From Eumeta japonica (Eukaryota; Arthropoda; Insecta; Lepidoptera; Psychidae), in the NCBI GenBank assembly GCA_005406025.1, contig BGZK01000078.1, positions 682,001 through 746,000 on the forward strand: a DNA stretch of 64,000 bases, read 5' to 3'. The translations under genes were made by a program, and so were the position numbers. Below the pieces are notes generated by a model. It saw nothing but the letters and a program-made list of their open reading frames with translations. It was not told where the DNA came from and did no database searches. This document shows, in pieces, positions 1-10,977 of this stretch. Each line of letters opens with the position of its first letter. Positions within the stretch are counted from its first letter, which is position 1.

Positions 1-775
1 CGGAATTCCATGGTAAATCATGCCGGTTTCTTTGGAAATAAATAAGAATTATTATAATTCGACAAATTCATTGTAAGTTTCATAGTTCGTTATTGTCAGG
101 AGAGTTTCGCAGTAATTACAAAGAGCTGTTATATCGAACGATGCAGGAACACGTGCGGGAGCGGTCCTACTAATATAAGCCTTTTCAAGCATATGGAGCT
201 GCAAGAAGGAGTAGAAAAGAATATGTGTGCCGCCTATCTGTTATATTGTATAAAAGTCACGTAATTTTGGTGAAATTAGTCTTTAAGAACATAGAATAAT
301 CGTAATAAACGCAAAAAAGCTTAACACACGCGAATGTAACTCTCGGTGAGAAATACTTAAAAACAAAATATTTATATCTACCAACCGGTTTCAAAGGACT
401 TTTTTCACATCGTAACGTAACCTGAGAATTTACGGTCACTAATATACAACTTTTACAGAGCTCTTATCAGCGTCGATATTGTACAAAACTTTTGAATGTA
501 TTCTAATAAAGTTAGACAGAAGCCCCCCATGGTCGAATAAACAAAATAGGTGAAGATACAATATATAATATTATAAGATTTGAATGTTCGTCTAGCGGTA
601 AAAGTTTCTCGATTTTACGATTTTATTAAAAAAATATCCTTGTTTTGAATATATGAGTAGCCAAATTTTTGCGTGATGCGAGTCATAAAATCTCTTGAAA
701 AAAAATGAATTTAATTATCTTATCATTTTTTAATAGTATAACTTTTTTATTATAATACTTATCCTTTTTCTACAG
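1..775 (+). other. Upstream intron of the 5-HT2-type receptor gene (partial)
   Basis: AT-rich sequence ahead of the first visible receptor exon. It ends in a pyrimidine-rich tract followed by CTACAG, a good splice acceptor used at 776. I see no coding exon, RNA gene or named repeat. It is inferred to be intron because the exon at 776 starts inside the receptor (second extracellular loop), so earlier exons must lie to the left of the window. Confidence 0.6.
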
Positions 776-974
776 AACGAAGAGTCAGTGCTAATTGGCG
801 GCTCGTGCCAGATCCCGGATCCCCTGTACAAGGCCATAGGATCGATCATCTCCTTCTACATCCCCCTGGGGGTCATGCTGCTGACTTACGCACTGACAGT
901 CCAGCTGCTGGCGAGGCAGAGGAAAGGCCTGGGGGCCGGTTGGGCATCAGGCTGGCTTGGTGCGCCTCAAATCG
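776..974 (+). CDS. 5-HT2: 5-HT2-type serotonin receptor, exon with ECL2 and TM5
   Basis: Internal exon of a class A biogenic-amine receptor that couples extracellular serotonin to G proteins at the plasma membrane. Reading from AAC at 776 it encodes NEESVLIGGSCQIPDPLYKA (end of the second extracellular loop, with the Cys expected to form the disulphide to TM3). A hydrophobic TM5 follows, including SFYIPLGVMLLTYALT with the conserved Pro, and then the basic start of the third intracellular loop (LLARQRK) and GWASGWLG. The acceptor is CTACAG before 776. The donor is the GT at 975, leaving one base of a codon that joins the exon at 9960. The TM5 sequence and the GWASGWLG loop fit insect 5-HT2 receptors better than dopamine or octopamine receptors. 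Which insect paralogue (2A/alpha or 2B/beta) is less certain; 2B is my inference. The reading frame continues past the splice to a stop at 1006, but that tail is intronic. Confidence 0.85.
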
Positions 975-1069
975 GTATTTATGTGAGAGAGAATGCGAAT
1001 AGTTAAGTAACGTGTATTAATGAATAACAAAACAGTTTCTAAATTATACTTAATGGATTGTGAGTACAT

Positions 1070-1087
1070 TTGTGTGTGTTTGTGTGA

Positions 1088-1122
<35 letters not shown>
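1070..1122. repeat. TG/CA microsatellite with self-complementary halves
   Basis: A TG-rich run (about 1070-1086) is followed by AATT and then an uninterrupted (CA)16 at 1091-1122. Because TG and CA are complementary, the two halves can fold into a hairpin around GAATTC. It lies in receptor intron 1. Confidence 0.95.
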
Positions 1123-1125
<3 letters not shown>

Positions 1126-2192
1126 GTATTCAAGATCTGTTGTGATGTAAATCAAAATCTGATACCAATATAATCTTTTAAATAGTCATCCCGAGCGTCT
1201 TTAGACTTATATACTAACTCTTGTAAAAGTAACACAAAACGTCTAACAGGGTGATTTATAGGAGACATTTTATGGTTAGAAAATATTTTATATTTGTAAT
1301 TAAGTAATGAAATGCAATTAATTAATCTTTTCTAAGTTCATTAACGCTACAAAATTATGACGAGGCTGATATCACGCTGAGCAAAATATAAAGCTTAATG
1401 TTTTAAAAAGGAATTTCAAATAAAAAAAAAAAACTGATCTGAAACATATAGATGAAGTTTGACAGAGTACATTGGGTGTTACTGTACTGAATGTGGTTTC
1501 TCAAATATTATTTCCCATTTTTGAATATCAGGATGTTCTAGTGATTATTTACAACAATTTTAAATCCATTCAAGACATATTCACGTTTACGGTTATAATA
1601 GACAAAAACATATTTTTTTATAGAGTTCTCTTAGATTTTGGTGCGGACCAAAGTTTACGGTATCTATATTTGTACAACTATATACATATAGTTTATAACA
1701 TACATTTATTTACATTATACATTGATTGAAGCTGAATAGATATCATGGCATAAAGCGTGGGCTTTTTAAAAAGTTTTTATAAATTTAAACGCTTTTAGAT
1801 TTAACAAGCTTTTTTACAAGATTTTATAATTGACTTGTTAATATAATTCAGAATATTTTTTTTTGAATAATAACCCACCTTCGTGTCTTTGATATTTTAA
1901 ACGGTCACTATGTAGTATTATGATTAAATTTTATTCATAATTTTGATGTCTGTTGTGCATTTTTTTGTTGTTTTCAATAAATCAGGTTAATTTTCAACTA
2001 ATTAGAGTTTCTATTTGATTAATAAACAATCAAACTAGTATTGATTTCCGAAGGTCTCTAATTTATTGAGACATTATCAAGCACTGGAAAGTAATGTTAT
2101 AATGAATTAAGTATATATATTTTATTAAATGGAATGAAATAATACATATTTTTCAATATTTAAACTAAACTCAACGTTGAATCGTGACTAGT

Positions 2193-2248
2193 AAACAAGA
2201 ATTTACGAATATGTATCTACTATCATACATATTCGTAAATTCCTGTTT
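2193..2248. repeat. Foldback, 23-bp arms, 10-nt loop
   Basis: Arm 2193-2215 (AAACAAGAATTTACGAATAT...) pairs with 2226-2248 over 23 positions. The single non-Watson-Crick position is a G-U wobble in one of the transcribed orientations. The spacer is TCTACTATCA. It lies on the transcribed strand of intron 1, so a hairpin RNA could form. The near-perfect stem is also what a recent template-switch event would leave. Confidence 0.9.
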
Positions 2249-2910
2249 CTATAGAAGAAACTGAATCTGACTAAGCCGTTCAAAAAACCTCCAGAATTGC
2301 GCCCTCGATTCGGTCAATTGCCCTAACGAACTCCTTTTATCGGCTCCGCCATTTTTAATTGAATTTGTTATCCTCTTCTTATGCTTAATAGGTAAAACCA
2401 CGAATTTCAATTTTAGAACGTTCTGGAATCTTCTTACTTCCGTATTATAATTGAAAGCTGAAGAAATGTTGACTGTACATAACTTTAATATAATCCAGTT
2501 ACAGGCCTATAAAATACGCTATAAGGAGAATTACAAAAAAATAGTAGTCAGACCTATTAGAGCATAAATACAGTTAATCAAATTTTATTCACTTGCAAAG
2601 TAACATTAAATTTTAATATTAGTCTACTTTTATAAACAAATTTTAGAACAGAAATAGTCTGTAGAAATAAACTAGTTACTTATTAAAATAAACTTTTCAA
2701 TAGAATATTGAAAAAAAAAATCCATATTTTATTATATACAGAGAAATAAAAAATAATATTTTTACGACTATTCCGATACGTCAAGTCAGCAAAATCCTTT
2801 CTTACTATTTTATGTATCAATAATAATGTAATAATAGCTTGTTTTATTCGAAATAGTCCACAGTTTCGCCCGCGTGGCCATACGATAATTGATTTTTTTT
2901 AAATATTTTA

Positions 2911-3245
2911 TTGTGTGAGGTGTTAATTCGCGGAAATCTATAAGAGACGTTTATCAGCAATATGCATTAACATGCAACATGTAACCCACCGCTGACCCTC
3001 GAATCTGCCTCTCCACTACGAATCTCTATCCAAAGAATTAAATATCGATTCGGGAGAATGACTAAGTAAGTCTTAATTTTTATAATTATCTTAGCCCGCT
3101 AATCGTTATAATGTTAATTTCTACGTACGTTTCGTGCCTTACTCAGGACAATGCCGACAGTCACATCCACCAGGGTGTGAGGAGTGTTAAAAAACAACCT
3201 AATATGCGGACAGTACCTCGTTAAGTCAAACCCTGTCATGTAATC
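2911..3245 (+). repeat. Solo copy of the Penelope-element terminal arm
   Basis: This stretch is clearly related to both inverted arms of the element at 40214-42044. Shared words include TGTGTGAGGTGTTAATT, GCATTAACATGCA, CGAATCTGCCTCTCCACTAC and CACATCCACCAGGGTG. It has the same orientation as the left arm. It continues at its left end into sequence found only in the right arm, so it is not a simple copy of the left arm. No reverse transcriptase or endonuclease sequence accompanies it. Confidence 0.8.
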
Positions 3246-6200
3246 TTGAATTCTTCTATATAAATGGATTGATGTCACTAGCTATTCTGATAACGATATT
3301 AGTTTTGCTCTCGATTCCAATTCTAGCTGAAGCGAATTCGACAGTGACCAGAATCAAACCCAATCTCATTATGAATTATAATGTCGTTCTTAATCTTGAG
3401 GTTGGTTTTCTTATAGACGTTACTTATGAACCGTCACCGTTTTTATTATGTTTTTTATTTAATTTTTGACTTTGTACATAGTTTACGCAAATATATCAAC
3501 ATTTTTAATAATGAAAGGATGTTTCAAAACTATCAAAAATAATTTCTAAACATTTTCATCACGAAAAAAGCCAACGACACCTAACATAGCAGTTTTCTAG
3601 AATTCCAAAGCGTAAATAATTTAATTAAACGTACAGCAAAAGTTGTCACGACAACAAAGAGGAGCTAATTCAATTTATCAAAGGAAATTCCTAAAACTGC
3701 CCTATAATTTACAATTCGCCGTGTCACACAACACGAGAGCTGGATGCGACAATTTCATTTAAATCTAGTTAAATCCTAGATTAGCGATGGCGCGAAGGAC
3801 TCACAGGATTATAAAGGACTTCATAATTCAGCTGACTTAGTGGCCACTTTATCGCGACGTCTTCCAACTAAGTGGTTTATGTGTAGGCTGCCCATAATTT
3901 TTGGGGTCTCCACCTTAATTTGGTGCGAAAGAGTCGAAACATAAAAAAAATATTCTCTTATATGTATTTTTTTCCAAACTTGATTTTGCTTTTAGTAATA
4001 AAACTGTCCCCCCTCTATATAGCGTTTGAATATTTTTTAGAAGTTCGTAATTTGAATACGATTAATATTAAATAAAGTCACAACATAATAAAGGTTTTAA
4101 TATATTTGCATGTTTTATACAGATAAAATATGTTTTTTTAGTTTTAGCGTAGTTACTTACTTATAACATGTACTAACTTTCACCTGCAGCTTTGTTTGTG
4201 TGATCATAGAATGAATAGAACAAACAGAAAATAGAAGTAAAGTTTATACTAAAACCTGGCAAATGAACATATTTTCTAACTAAAGGAACAAAATTCCAAA
4301 TATAACTAGTGCTTTTCGAGTTATAATGGCACAAGATAATTTCTTGCCATCCTGTAAGAAGTACCATGCTCTCATTTGTGTAGAAAATTCTGACGAAAAA
4401 AATGCGGTTAGCAATTTTTCCGTTCTGGCTTAGTAAACTAATCCTTAGGCTACATAAAGAGTTCTGGACTACCGGTACAAGTGATTATCTATCTGAAAAG
4501 GCGCATCAGAGCTCTAATATGGATACTTCAACGCATATAATAAAGCTCTCTTAAATTTTATCGAGTGCCTAAGTAAATATGCTTATAACTTGGTGTTACA
4601 ATATTGAAAGAACAAATTTTGTCTTTTTATTAATACAGGTCGTTTTTTCTAATCTCTTGCTTAAATGTTATTATTTCTATACAAACGGTTCACACCGATG
4701 TTAACTCTGGTACTTCACTTCGTTACAATATCTTTAAGAAGTTGCAATAATAATTAACAATAAGTCAAAATACCGATATTCAATTTTAAGAAAAGATATA
4801 ATAAAATAAAGTTTCATTACTTAGATTTATAGTACTTTTTGGCGAGACGAATTTCCCAAAATCCCTCTTTGTGCGCCTGGATCACGAAAATAACCTTTTG
4901 AATACATTTTGTAAATATGATTTCAGTATTTTTGACGGTTCTGAGTCTATCAGAACTCTTTTCTTGACACAATAAAATCGTCACTATAAATAAGTAGTTA
5001 CATTTTTTCGTTGGTTTGGTTGGATGTAGGGGGTAATAATGAAAGTACCGGTCAGATTGCGAACATTATTATTAATGTAAGTTATATTTTATTTCTTTTT
5101 ATTCAAGTTTCGTCACAATCTGTTCAGTAGGTTCAATATTCAGTGGTAACATACATACATTTTGAGATTCATACTTTTTCTTTTTATAATATTAATGTGA
5201 AGTGATACACAATTTACGTTTCGGTAATAAGGGAACATACATAAATCCTATACGTGTTCACTAGTGTACGAAGCCTAGTGAAAATTGTAAAGTATTTTAT
5301 AAGAAAATTTTCCAGAGTCATCCAAAGACATTAGGTGCTCATTCCATTGTATTTCATTGAGATTAGAAATGATAGAAAAATAATCAGCCGATTCAAATAA
5401 ACATTTAATTAATTGTTCATTTTTTCAAAGTATGAAGCACAAACAAGTCGGTCTGAAGAGATCTATGAATAAAATCCTCTACAACCAAGGGCTTACAACA
5501 TGCGGAGACAACTTGGTTTACAATCGAAAATACTAGATTCAAAATCTTATTATTAGTATTTGCTAAGATCTATTACATCAACAAATATTCTTTGTGGCAC
5601 ATCCGTGTTATTACATGTAAGAAGTTCGTTATTGATACCGGTATTGTCCAGTTTAGGTAAAATTAAATTAAAAGCATGTAGAAATTAAAAAAAAAAATAG
5701 TTCGATGAAGTTGCACAATTTTTGAAAGCTTATCCGTACAACGAATTGCCTGATTTCTGACTACACAGGTAAACGGCATCTATGTGTATATTGCACTAGA
5801 ATCCGATCTGTCAACGTAAAGCAATCGTTACCCAGATATCTTAGATTGAAGAGGACTATTTAGATGGCTCGACTTCCACGAGGTCACGATGAATCGCTAC
5901 CATCACGCCACCGCTCAAAAATTGATTGTTTAATGCGTCACAAAACTAGGCAACACTATTGCCCAAAAGTACGATATCCATGGATACCGTTTAATAATCA
6001 GAGGTCCCCATAAGTGATATTGTATTAGAGAAATTCAATAACAGCTTTCTCAAAAAACGTGGATGTCTTTCTCTTTGTGGCTTCTATCATATCAAATTTA
6101 AATGCTGCACATAGTTTTGTATAGCACAAATACATACATTTTGTAGAGTAAGAATATTGCTATATTATTCTACTTGCCTGGGAACTTGATGGTGGCCGAT

Positions 6201-8370
6201 GATGAACAATTAATATAATCCGGGGAGCATAATCGATGTAGTTAAGTTTTAGGAACAAGAGTGTTATTGAGGTTGAAATCGAGAGTAAACACGGTCTCTA
6301 TAACAGAATTGAATCTGAAATTCAGAAGTGGACAACGGTCCGGAAAAGGCAGTAGAAATAGAAGAAAAATGAAGAACAGGATCATGATTGAAAGAAAGAT
6401 CGATAGGTACAAAAGATGAAAATATTTATTTTATATTTACTCGTGTAGACATAAAATGAATATCTTCATTGGCAGGCGACAGTTTCTCAGTGACTATATT
6501 TGTATATAGGCAATGATCCCTTTTATATTTGCTTCAGAAATGAATAGTTGTATAAACTTGTTTTACTTAGGAGAATAGGCACAATTAATAAATTCCGCTT
6601 GGACCCCAGGCGAAGCCTAAAGTCCGGATGGTCCGCTCATAAGTCCGGATGTATGGTGAACCTATTCATTACTCCCACGCCCGGTCGTGGCTAGCGGTTA
6701 TCAGGCATCTTTCTAATGGTTTTTTTTTTAACTAAATTCACCCAGAATTGGTCGGTTTTTAATGAGTCCTCCCTGAGCAGGGATTACAGGAAAGTAAAGA
6801 CAATGTCTATTTTCGATTCGTTTAGAGTTTTAACTTTTTTTTTAATTCAATTAACTTCATTTATTTTTTTTAAATTTCGTTTTAAAAAACTTATTTTTTT
6901 CTATCTTTCGTCTTGTATCATTAATGAACAACGAATGTTCTGCGGGAATTGGTTTAATTAACAATAAACTTACTTTGATGAAGGTTATATTTTTTACGAT
7001 CATGAAACAAAGATTTCGCCCGTATTTTTACTGCGTATCGTAAAATGCGAAAACGGTCATGACTATGTTGCATGTATGCACTTCTGTTTAGTCTTACTGA
7101 TACTCTCCTAGCATATTATGTATGTACGTAACATTATATCATCTATTACAAATGTACATCACAGTAGATTTTATTGTATAACGCTTAAGTATACAAAAAG
7201 AACTTTATCATCGGCGATTTTTCAATTACTTTTAGCGGAGTTTAGAATTTGATTCTCTGTCTTTATATCGAGAAAAACTTGTTAAGGAGTAGCATCATTA
7301 AAACAGCATTTTCTAAATGAGCTGAATGTAGGGACCTCTGTGTCTAGACTCTTATTTCTAAAGGATTTTAAGAAAATTTCGAAGTGGAAACCGAAGAGTT
7401 TTAAGGTTCAATCCCTTACTGAATAACATATTTACATGAGGAGACCTAAACTGACACTAATAGATTTAAACGTGCCGTCCGCTGATACTCATATTGCAAC
7501 AAAGTTTTTTTCTTAGAAAAAACTGAAATAAATGAGTTACTATGCAGATATTACATTTTTCTCCGACTGTGAAATGATTCATTTTTGTAAATGTATAGAA
7601 CAAAATGGTGTATTTATAACCGTCTATATATTTTGCATGTTTTTTCTTTTTAAGTTTTGTGTGTATTTTCAACAGTTTGATAAGAATTATAATATTTTCT
7701 AAGACATTAGAAGTCAAATTTGAAAGATAATACGAGAAATTACATTGCTCATATTTTTATCTTAATTGTGAACCATACTACTAATAACTTAAGATTCATT
7801 TGTTTAGTCTCCATATTATTTAACTAAAAGTGATCAAAGTGCGATGCTGCAATGAAATTATTTATATTTTTTACAGGATATTTATCTACGTAAGTTCTAT
7901 GAACATTTTCAAAAGCGGTTTCAGTAAATTTCGTAAGACAGTAAAATTTAGAGACAATTTTTTTTTCCACATTGTAAAAATAACTATCTTTAGAACAGTT
8001 ATGTTCACGACTGATAGTATTTAAGCCATTAATATAAAACTACAGTAATGTATAAGCATTGTTCAGTATGAGTGTGACACAAATTTCGTGTTTTGGGCAG
8101 CCTATTGTACTGGTAAAAATAAAAAAAATGTGTTTGCCTTATCATTATAAACTCACGCCTATTTCCCAGAAGAGTAAGCAGAGACTACAAGACTCCACAC
8201 GTTTACAATCTTTGCATATCTCGCTCCACCGACATCCATCAATTTCTTCGTGCAAGCTTTATCGGTATTTCACCAATTTGGGTTACAAGAGATTTTCTAG
8301 AGCGACGCTTACCGACATTTCCATCATACACATCGCTCTGTATATGTGTTTTTTCAGTCTTCTATCGTTC

Positions 8371-9207
8371 ATCCTACGAACCAAAAGAGCAAAAATGGAA
8401 TCATTATAGTTTCGTCATTTCCGTCCGTTCGTCCGTCCGTCCGTATGCCACAGGCACTTTATTCAAAACATGTTTATATATTAAATTTATAGTGTACATA
8501 TTTTGTATGTGCCGCTACTTAGTTTGGTAGTTAAATATCAAAAATTAAAATTTCTAGGAGGGCACACCATACATATAAAAGAAGCTGAGAAACATTTTTT
8601 TCAATAAACAACAATGAGTAGTGCATATTTAGGTAGTTCTGAAGCTGAGAAACATTTTTTTCAATAAACAACAATGAGTAGTACATATTTAGGTAGTTCT
8701 TTTGAAAACACTTTAAGGTTTCAAGGCAATTGTTCTGATTAGGTGAATAATTTCGAAAATAATCGCTTCAAAAATTGCAGGAATTGTGTCCCCCCTCTAT
8801 TTCCTAAATAGTATATCCAAAAAATATGATAAAAGTAACGAAGATAACACTTACTAAATACCTTCAAAATTATTTTGAATATGGTGACATGTACTATTTT
8901 CGAGTTATTGCCGAAAAACTGCGCTTCTCAACAAAAGGACGCAAGTGCCATGAAGATACGTTCTTTTGCTGATGCAATTAGGTTTACACAAGTTTAATAG
9001 TAATAGTCGACATACCTACTTGTTTTTCTAGTTGTAGGCGATTAAAGTGTTTATAACTATTCTGTGCGGAAAACATAGAAAAAGTATAACAACACACTTT
9101 TGTAACAACGTACTTTTTTCGTCTGTAGTGCATTTTTTAGTAATAATGGCTTCGAAACCCTATAATGAGCACGGTCCGACATGTTTTTGGCCAGATTTTT
9201 TTTTTAT
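8371..9207 (+). repeat. Dispersed repeat family R1, copy 1
   Basis: Starts near CCTACGAACCAAAAGAGCAAAAA, continues through TTATAGTTTCGTCATTTCC and a GTCCGTCCGTCCGT run, then a region with GCCGAAAAACTGCGCTTCTC, and ends at a poly-T near 9207. The same order of blocks occurs at 17822-18597 and, truncated, at 53073-53335. It is non-coding and has no recognisable protein. Repeats with GTCCGTCCGTCC after a GGTTCCG head are common in moth genomes; assignment to a named family was not possible by eye. Confidence 0.8.
8581..8700. repeat. 60-bp tandem duplication inside R1 copy 1
   Basis: The 60 bases at 8581-8640 are repeated at 8641-8700 with one difference (GTGCATATTT versus GTACATATTT). The corresponding part of R1 copy 2 (around 18040-18100) has only one unit, so the duplication is secondary to insertion of the repeat. 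Confidence 0.97.
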
Positions 9208-9959
9208 TTTGGTCACTACATCCTCTAAACCCCACCGCTTTTTGATGTCACTGTTTCTACAGTACCTAATAATTGTTACAAAGCCGCCACTGCACCCCTC
9301 GATAAAGGTACTCGCTATCAGCATTATCAGTCAGGTTATCTCCAATACTAAGACTTTATATGATGACGGTATTTCTTTCAATTACCCTACGAAAAGTCAT
9401 ACTCAAGGATGGTGTATACGAAAATAGCCAAGTATAATTAATAGAAAATTCAGTACACTGGTGATTGTTAAAAGTTGTCCACAGTAATAGAACAATAAGC
9501 TTACAATTAATATTTTCTATATGCAAAAAATAATTTAAATGACTGGACAATAAAAGGAAAAAAAGGGTGAACATTAAAATTAGATAATTTTTCAAAAAAT
9601 ACTTATACAGTTTTATGAAAATAGTCAAATTCGTAAATTTCTAAGGTTTACAAAACAAAAATACTTTCAAATTGAAAATTTTCTTAATATAGATTTTTGT
9701 TTATGTAGGTTAAAGTATTAATATTTCTCTAAGAATGCATATTTTATATGTACAATTTTTCTAATAATTATAGGTCGTTAAGCTAAAACTGAAGACTGAA
9801 AAATTTCTTCCCCCAATTGACATAAAACAGCCTAAGAATAAGGAGAATTTCAAGAAGATGATATTTATATTAATATATCAAGACTTACATTATGTGCACA
9901 CTTGACATTGATAAATTAATAAATCTTTCGCTTATTGATCCCATATCGTGACCTTCTAG

Positions 9960-10083
9960 AGCGGCGGTGCACGTGGCGAAGATTACTAGGAACAAGAGGA
10001 GGAACTCCTCAGCACTCCGGAGCATCCACCGAGACAGAACTGCCGCCTCTAGACACTAGAGACCTATGGCTCCAGGATACTAG
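9960..10083 (+). CDS. 5-HT2: 5-HT2-type receptor, third intracellular loop exon a
   Basis: Internal exon of the same receptor. The acceptor is TTCTAG ending at 9959 and the donor is GTAAGCG at 10084, a strong match to consensus. The one base left by the previous exon plus AG gives Glu, and the frame then reads RRCTWRRLLGTRGGTPQHSG and STETELPPLDTRDLWLQDT without a stop. The length leaves two bases (AG) for completion in the next exon. The segment is polar and basic, as expected for the G-protein-coupling third intracellular loop. The RRCTWRRLLG block is what I associate with insect 5-HT2 receptors. A naive translation in the other two frames gives stops. Phase continuity on both sides is the main reason to accept so short an exon in an 11-20 kb intronic landscape. 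Confidence 0.83.
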
Positions 10084-10849
10084 GTAAGCGGACTCCCTAT
10101 TGCTGCATGAATCATGTACGTATGTATGTAATGCCATCTGTTTAGTTTCATCAATATAACAACGGGTTGATCTACGATGTTACTGGATGATTTAAATAAA
10201 GCAAACACTTCCGAAAACAAGTTATAAGGTTTTAAACACTATATAAAATTTTTAGTCATGCAAAAATTAGCGTAAATAGTCGTTATTGAAAAATAGCAAT
10301 AAAAACATAAATGGTTATGGCTTCTTAAATTATAGAAATGATGCTGAAACAGCTTACTATAATAAGATGTATTACACGATCTATTGATGTCGATATTCGA
10401 CCGGGAGCTACACAGACGTTGTCTACGTGCTGTTTACGTCCTGGGACCACGACACGGTGTCAGCAATACTCACAATTAGGTTGCTAAGTTAAATATTTGA
10501 AGATATAACATAAAAATATTAACTACATTTTTTTCGGTAAGCTCATCCAATCACCTATCAGTTATACTCTTGCAGTGTGTAATATCGTAAGAATATTTCA
10601 AGGGAACGCGTTCTTTGAAGAACGATGAACTATTGTCAAGCGATTTCATTAAATGAAATTTCATAAAACTAACTGCAGTCTTTCGCGTATTTTTTTTTTT
10701 GATTCAATCGTCGAAATCTTTTCAATTTATAGAAGGGAAGCCATTAAAATTATACTTTCAAAAAATACGCAGGAGCATAGCTGGTCCAGCAGACGTCGTT
10801 TTGCTCTTTTTTGGTAGAAGGCGTGCCGCTGGCGTGCCCCGCTATTCCC

Positions 10850-10977
10850 CCCGCATGGAAGTGGATTCATTTCTTTATTTTTAAAATTTTGACTTTTAAA
10901 AGTACGTAGTGTTCAGTATTGTACTGTGGAATGGAACCTTTCGTGTCCAACTCGCACTTGGCTGGTTTTTAACTTTC
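10850..10977 (-). repeat. Dispersed repeat family R2, end fragment
   Basis: The reverse strand reads AAACCAGCCAAGTGCGAGTT then GGACACGAAAGGTTCC. This is the characteristic end of a repeat also seen at 19018 (CCAGTCAAGTGCGAGTTGG). Only the end is recognisable; the remainder toward 10850 is degraded. Confidence 0.65.

Larger units (their letters stand above)
975..9959 (+). other. Receptor intron 1 (about 9.0 kb)
   Basis: Intron between the TM5 exon and the first loop exon (donor GT at 975, acceptor ending TCTAG at 9959). Contents that I can name are a TG/CA microsatellite (1070-1122), a foldback (2193-2248), a solo copy of the Penelope-element arm (2911-3245) and a dispersed repeat of family R1 (8371-9207) with an internal 60-bp tandem duplication. 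In the rest, including 3246-8370, I see only AT-rich sequence with open frames that lack any protein signature. Confidence 0.6.

Noticed and set aside
788..1006. A 72-codon open frame taken as a complete small gene
   Set aside because: It is the receptor TM5 exon; the true exon starts at 776 after an acceptor, and the last codons lie in the intron past 974.
9047..9427. 126-codon frame as a gene
   Set aside because: The first half is the tail of repeat R1, shared with 18450-18597; the second half shows no domain.
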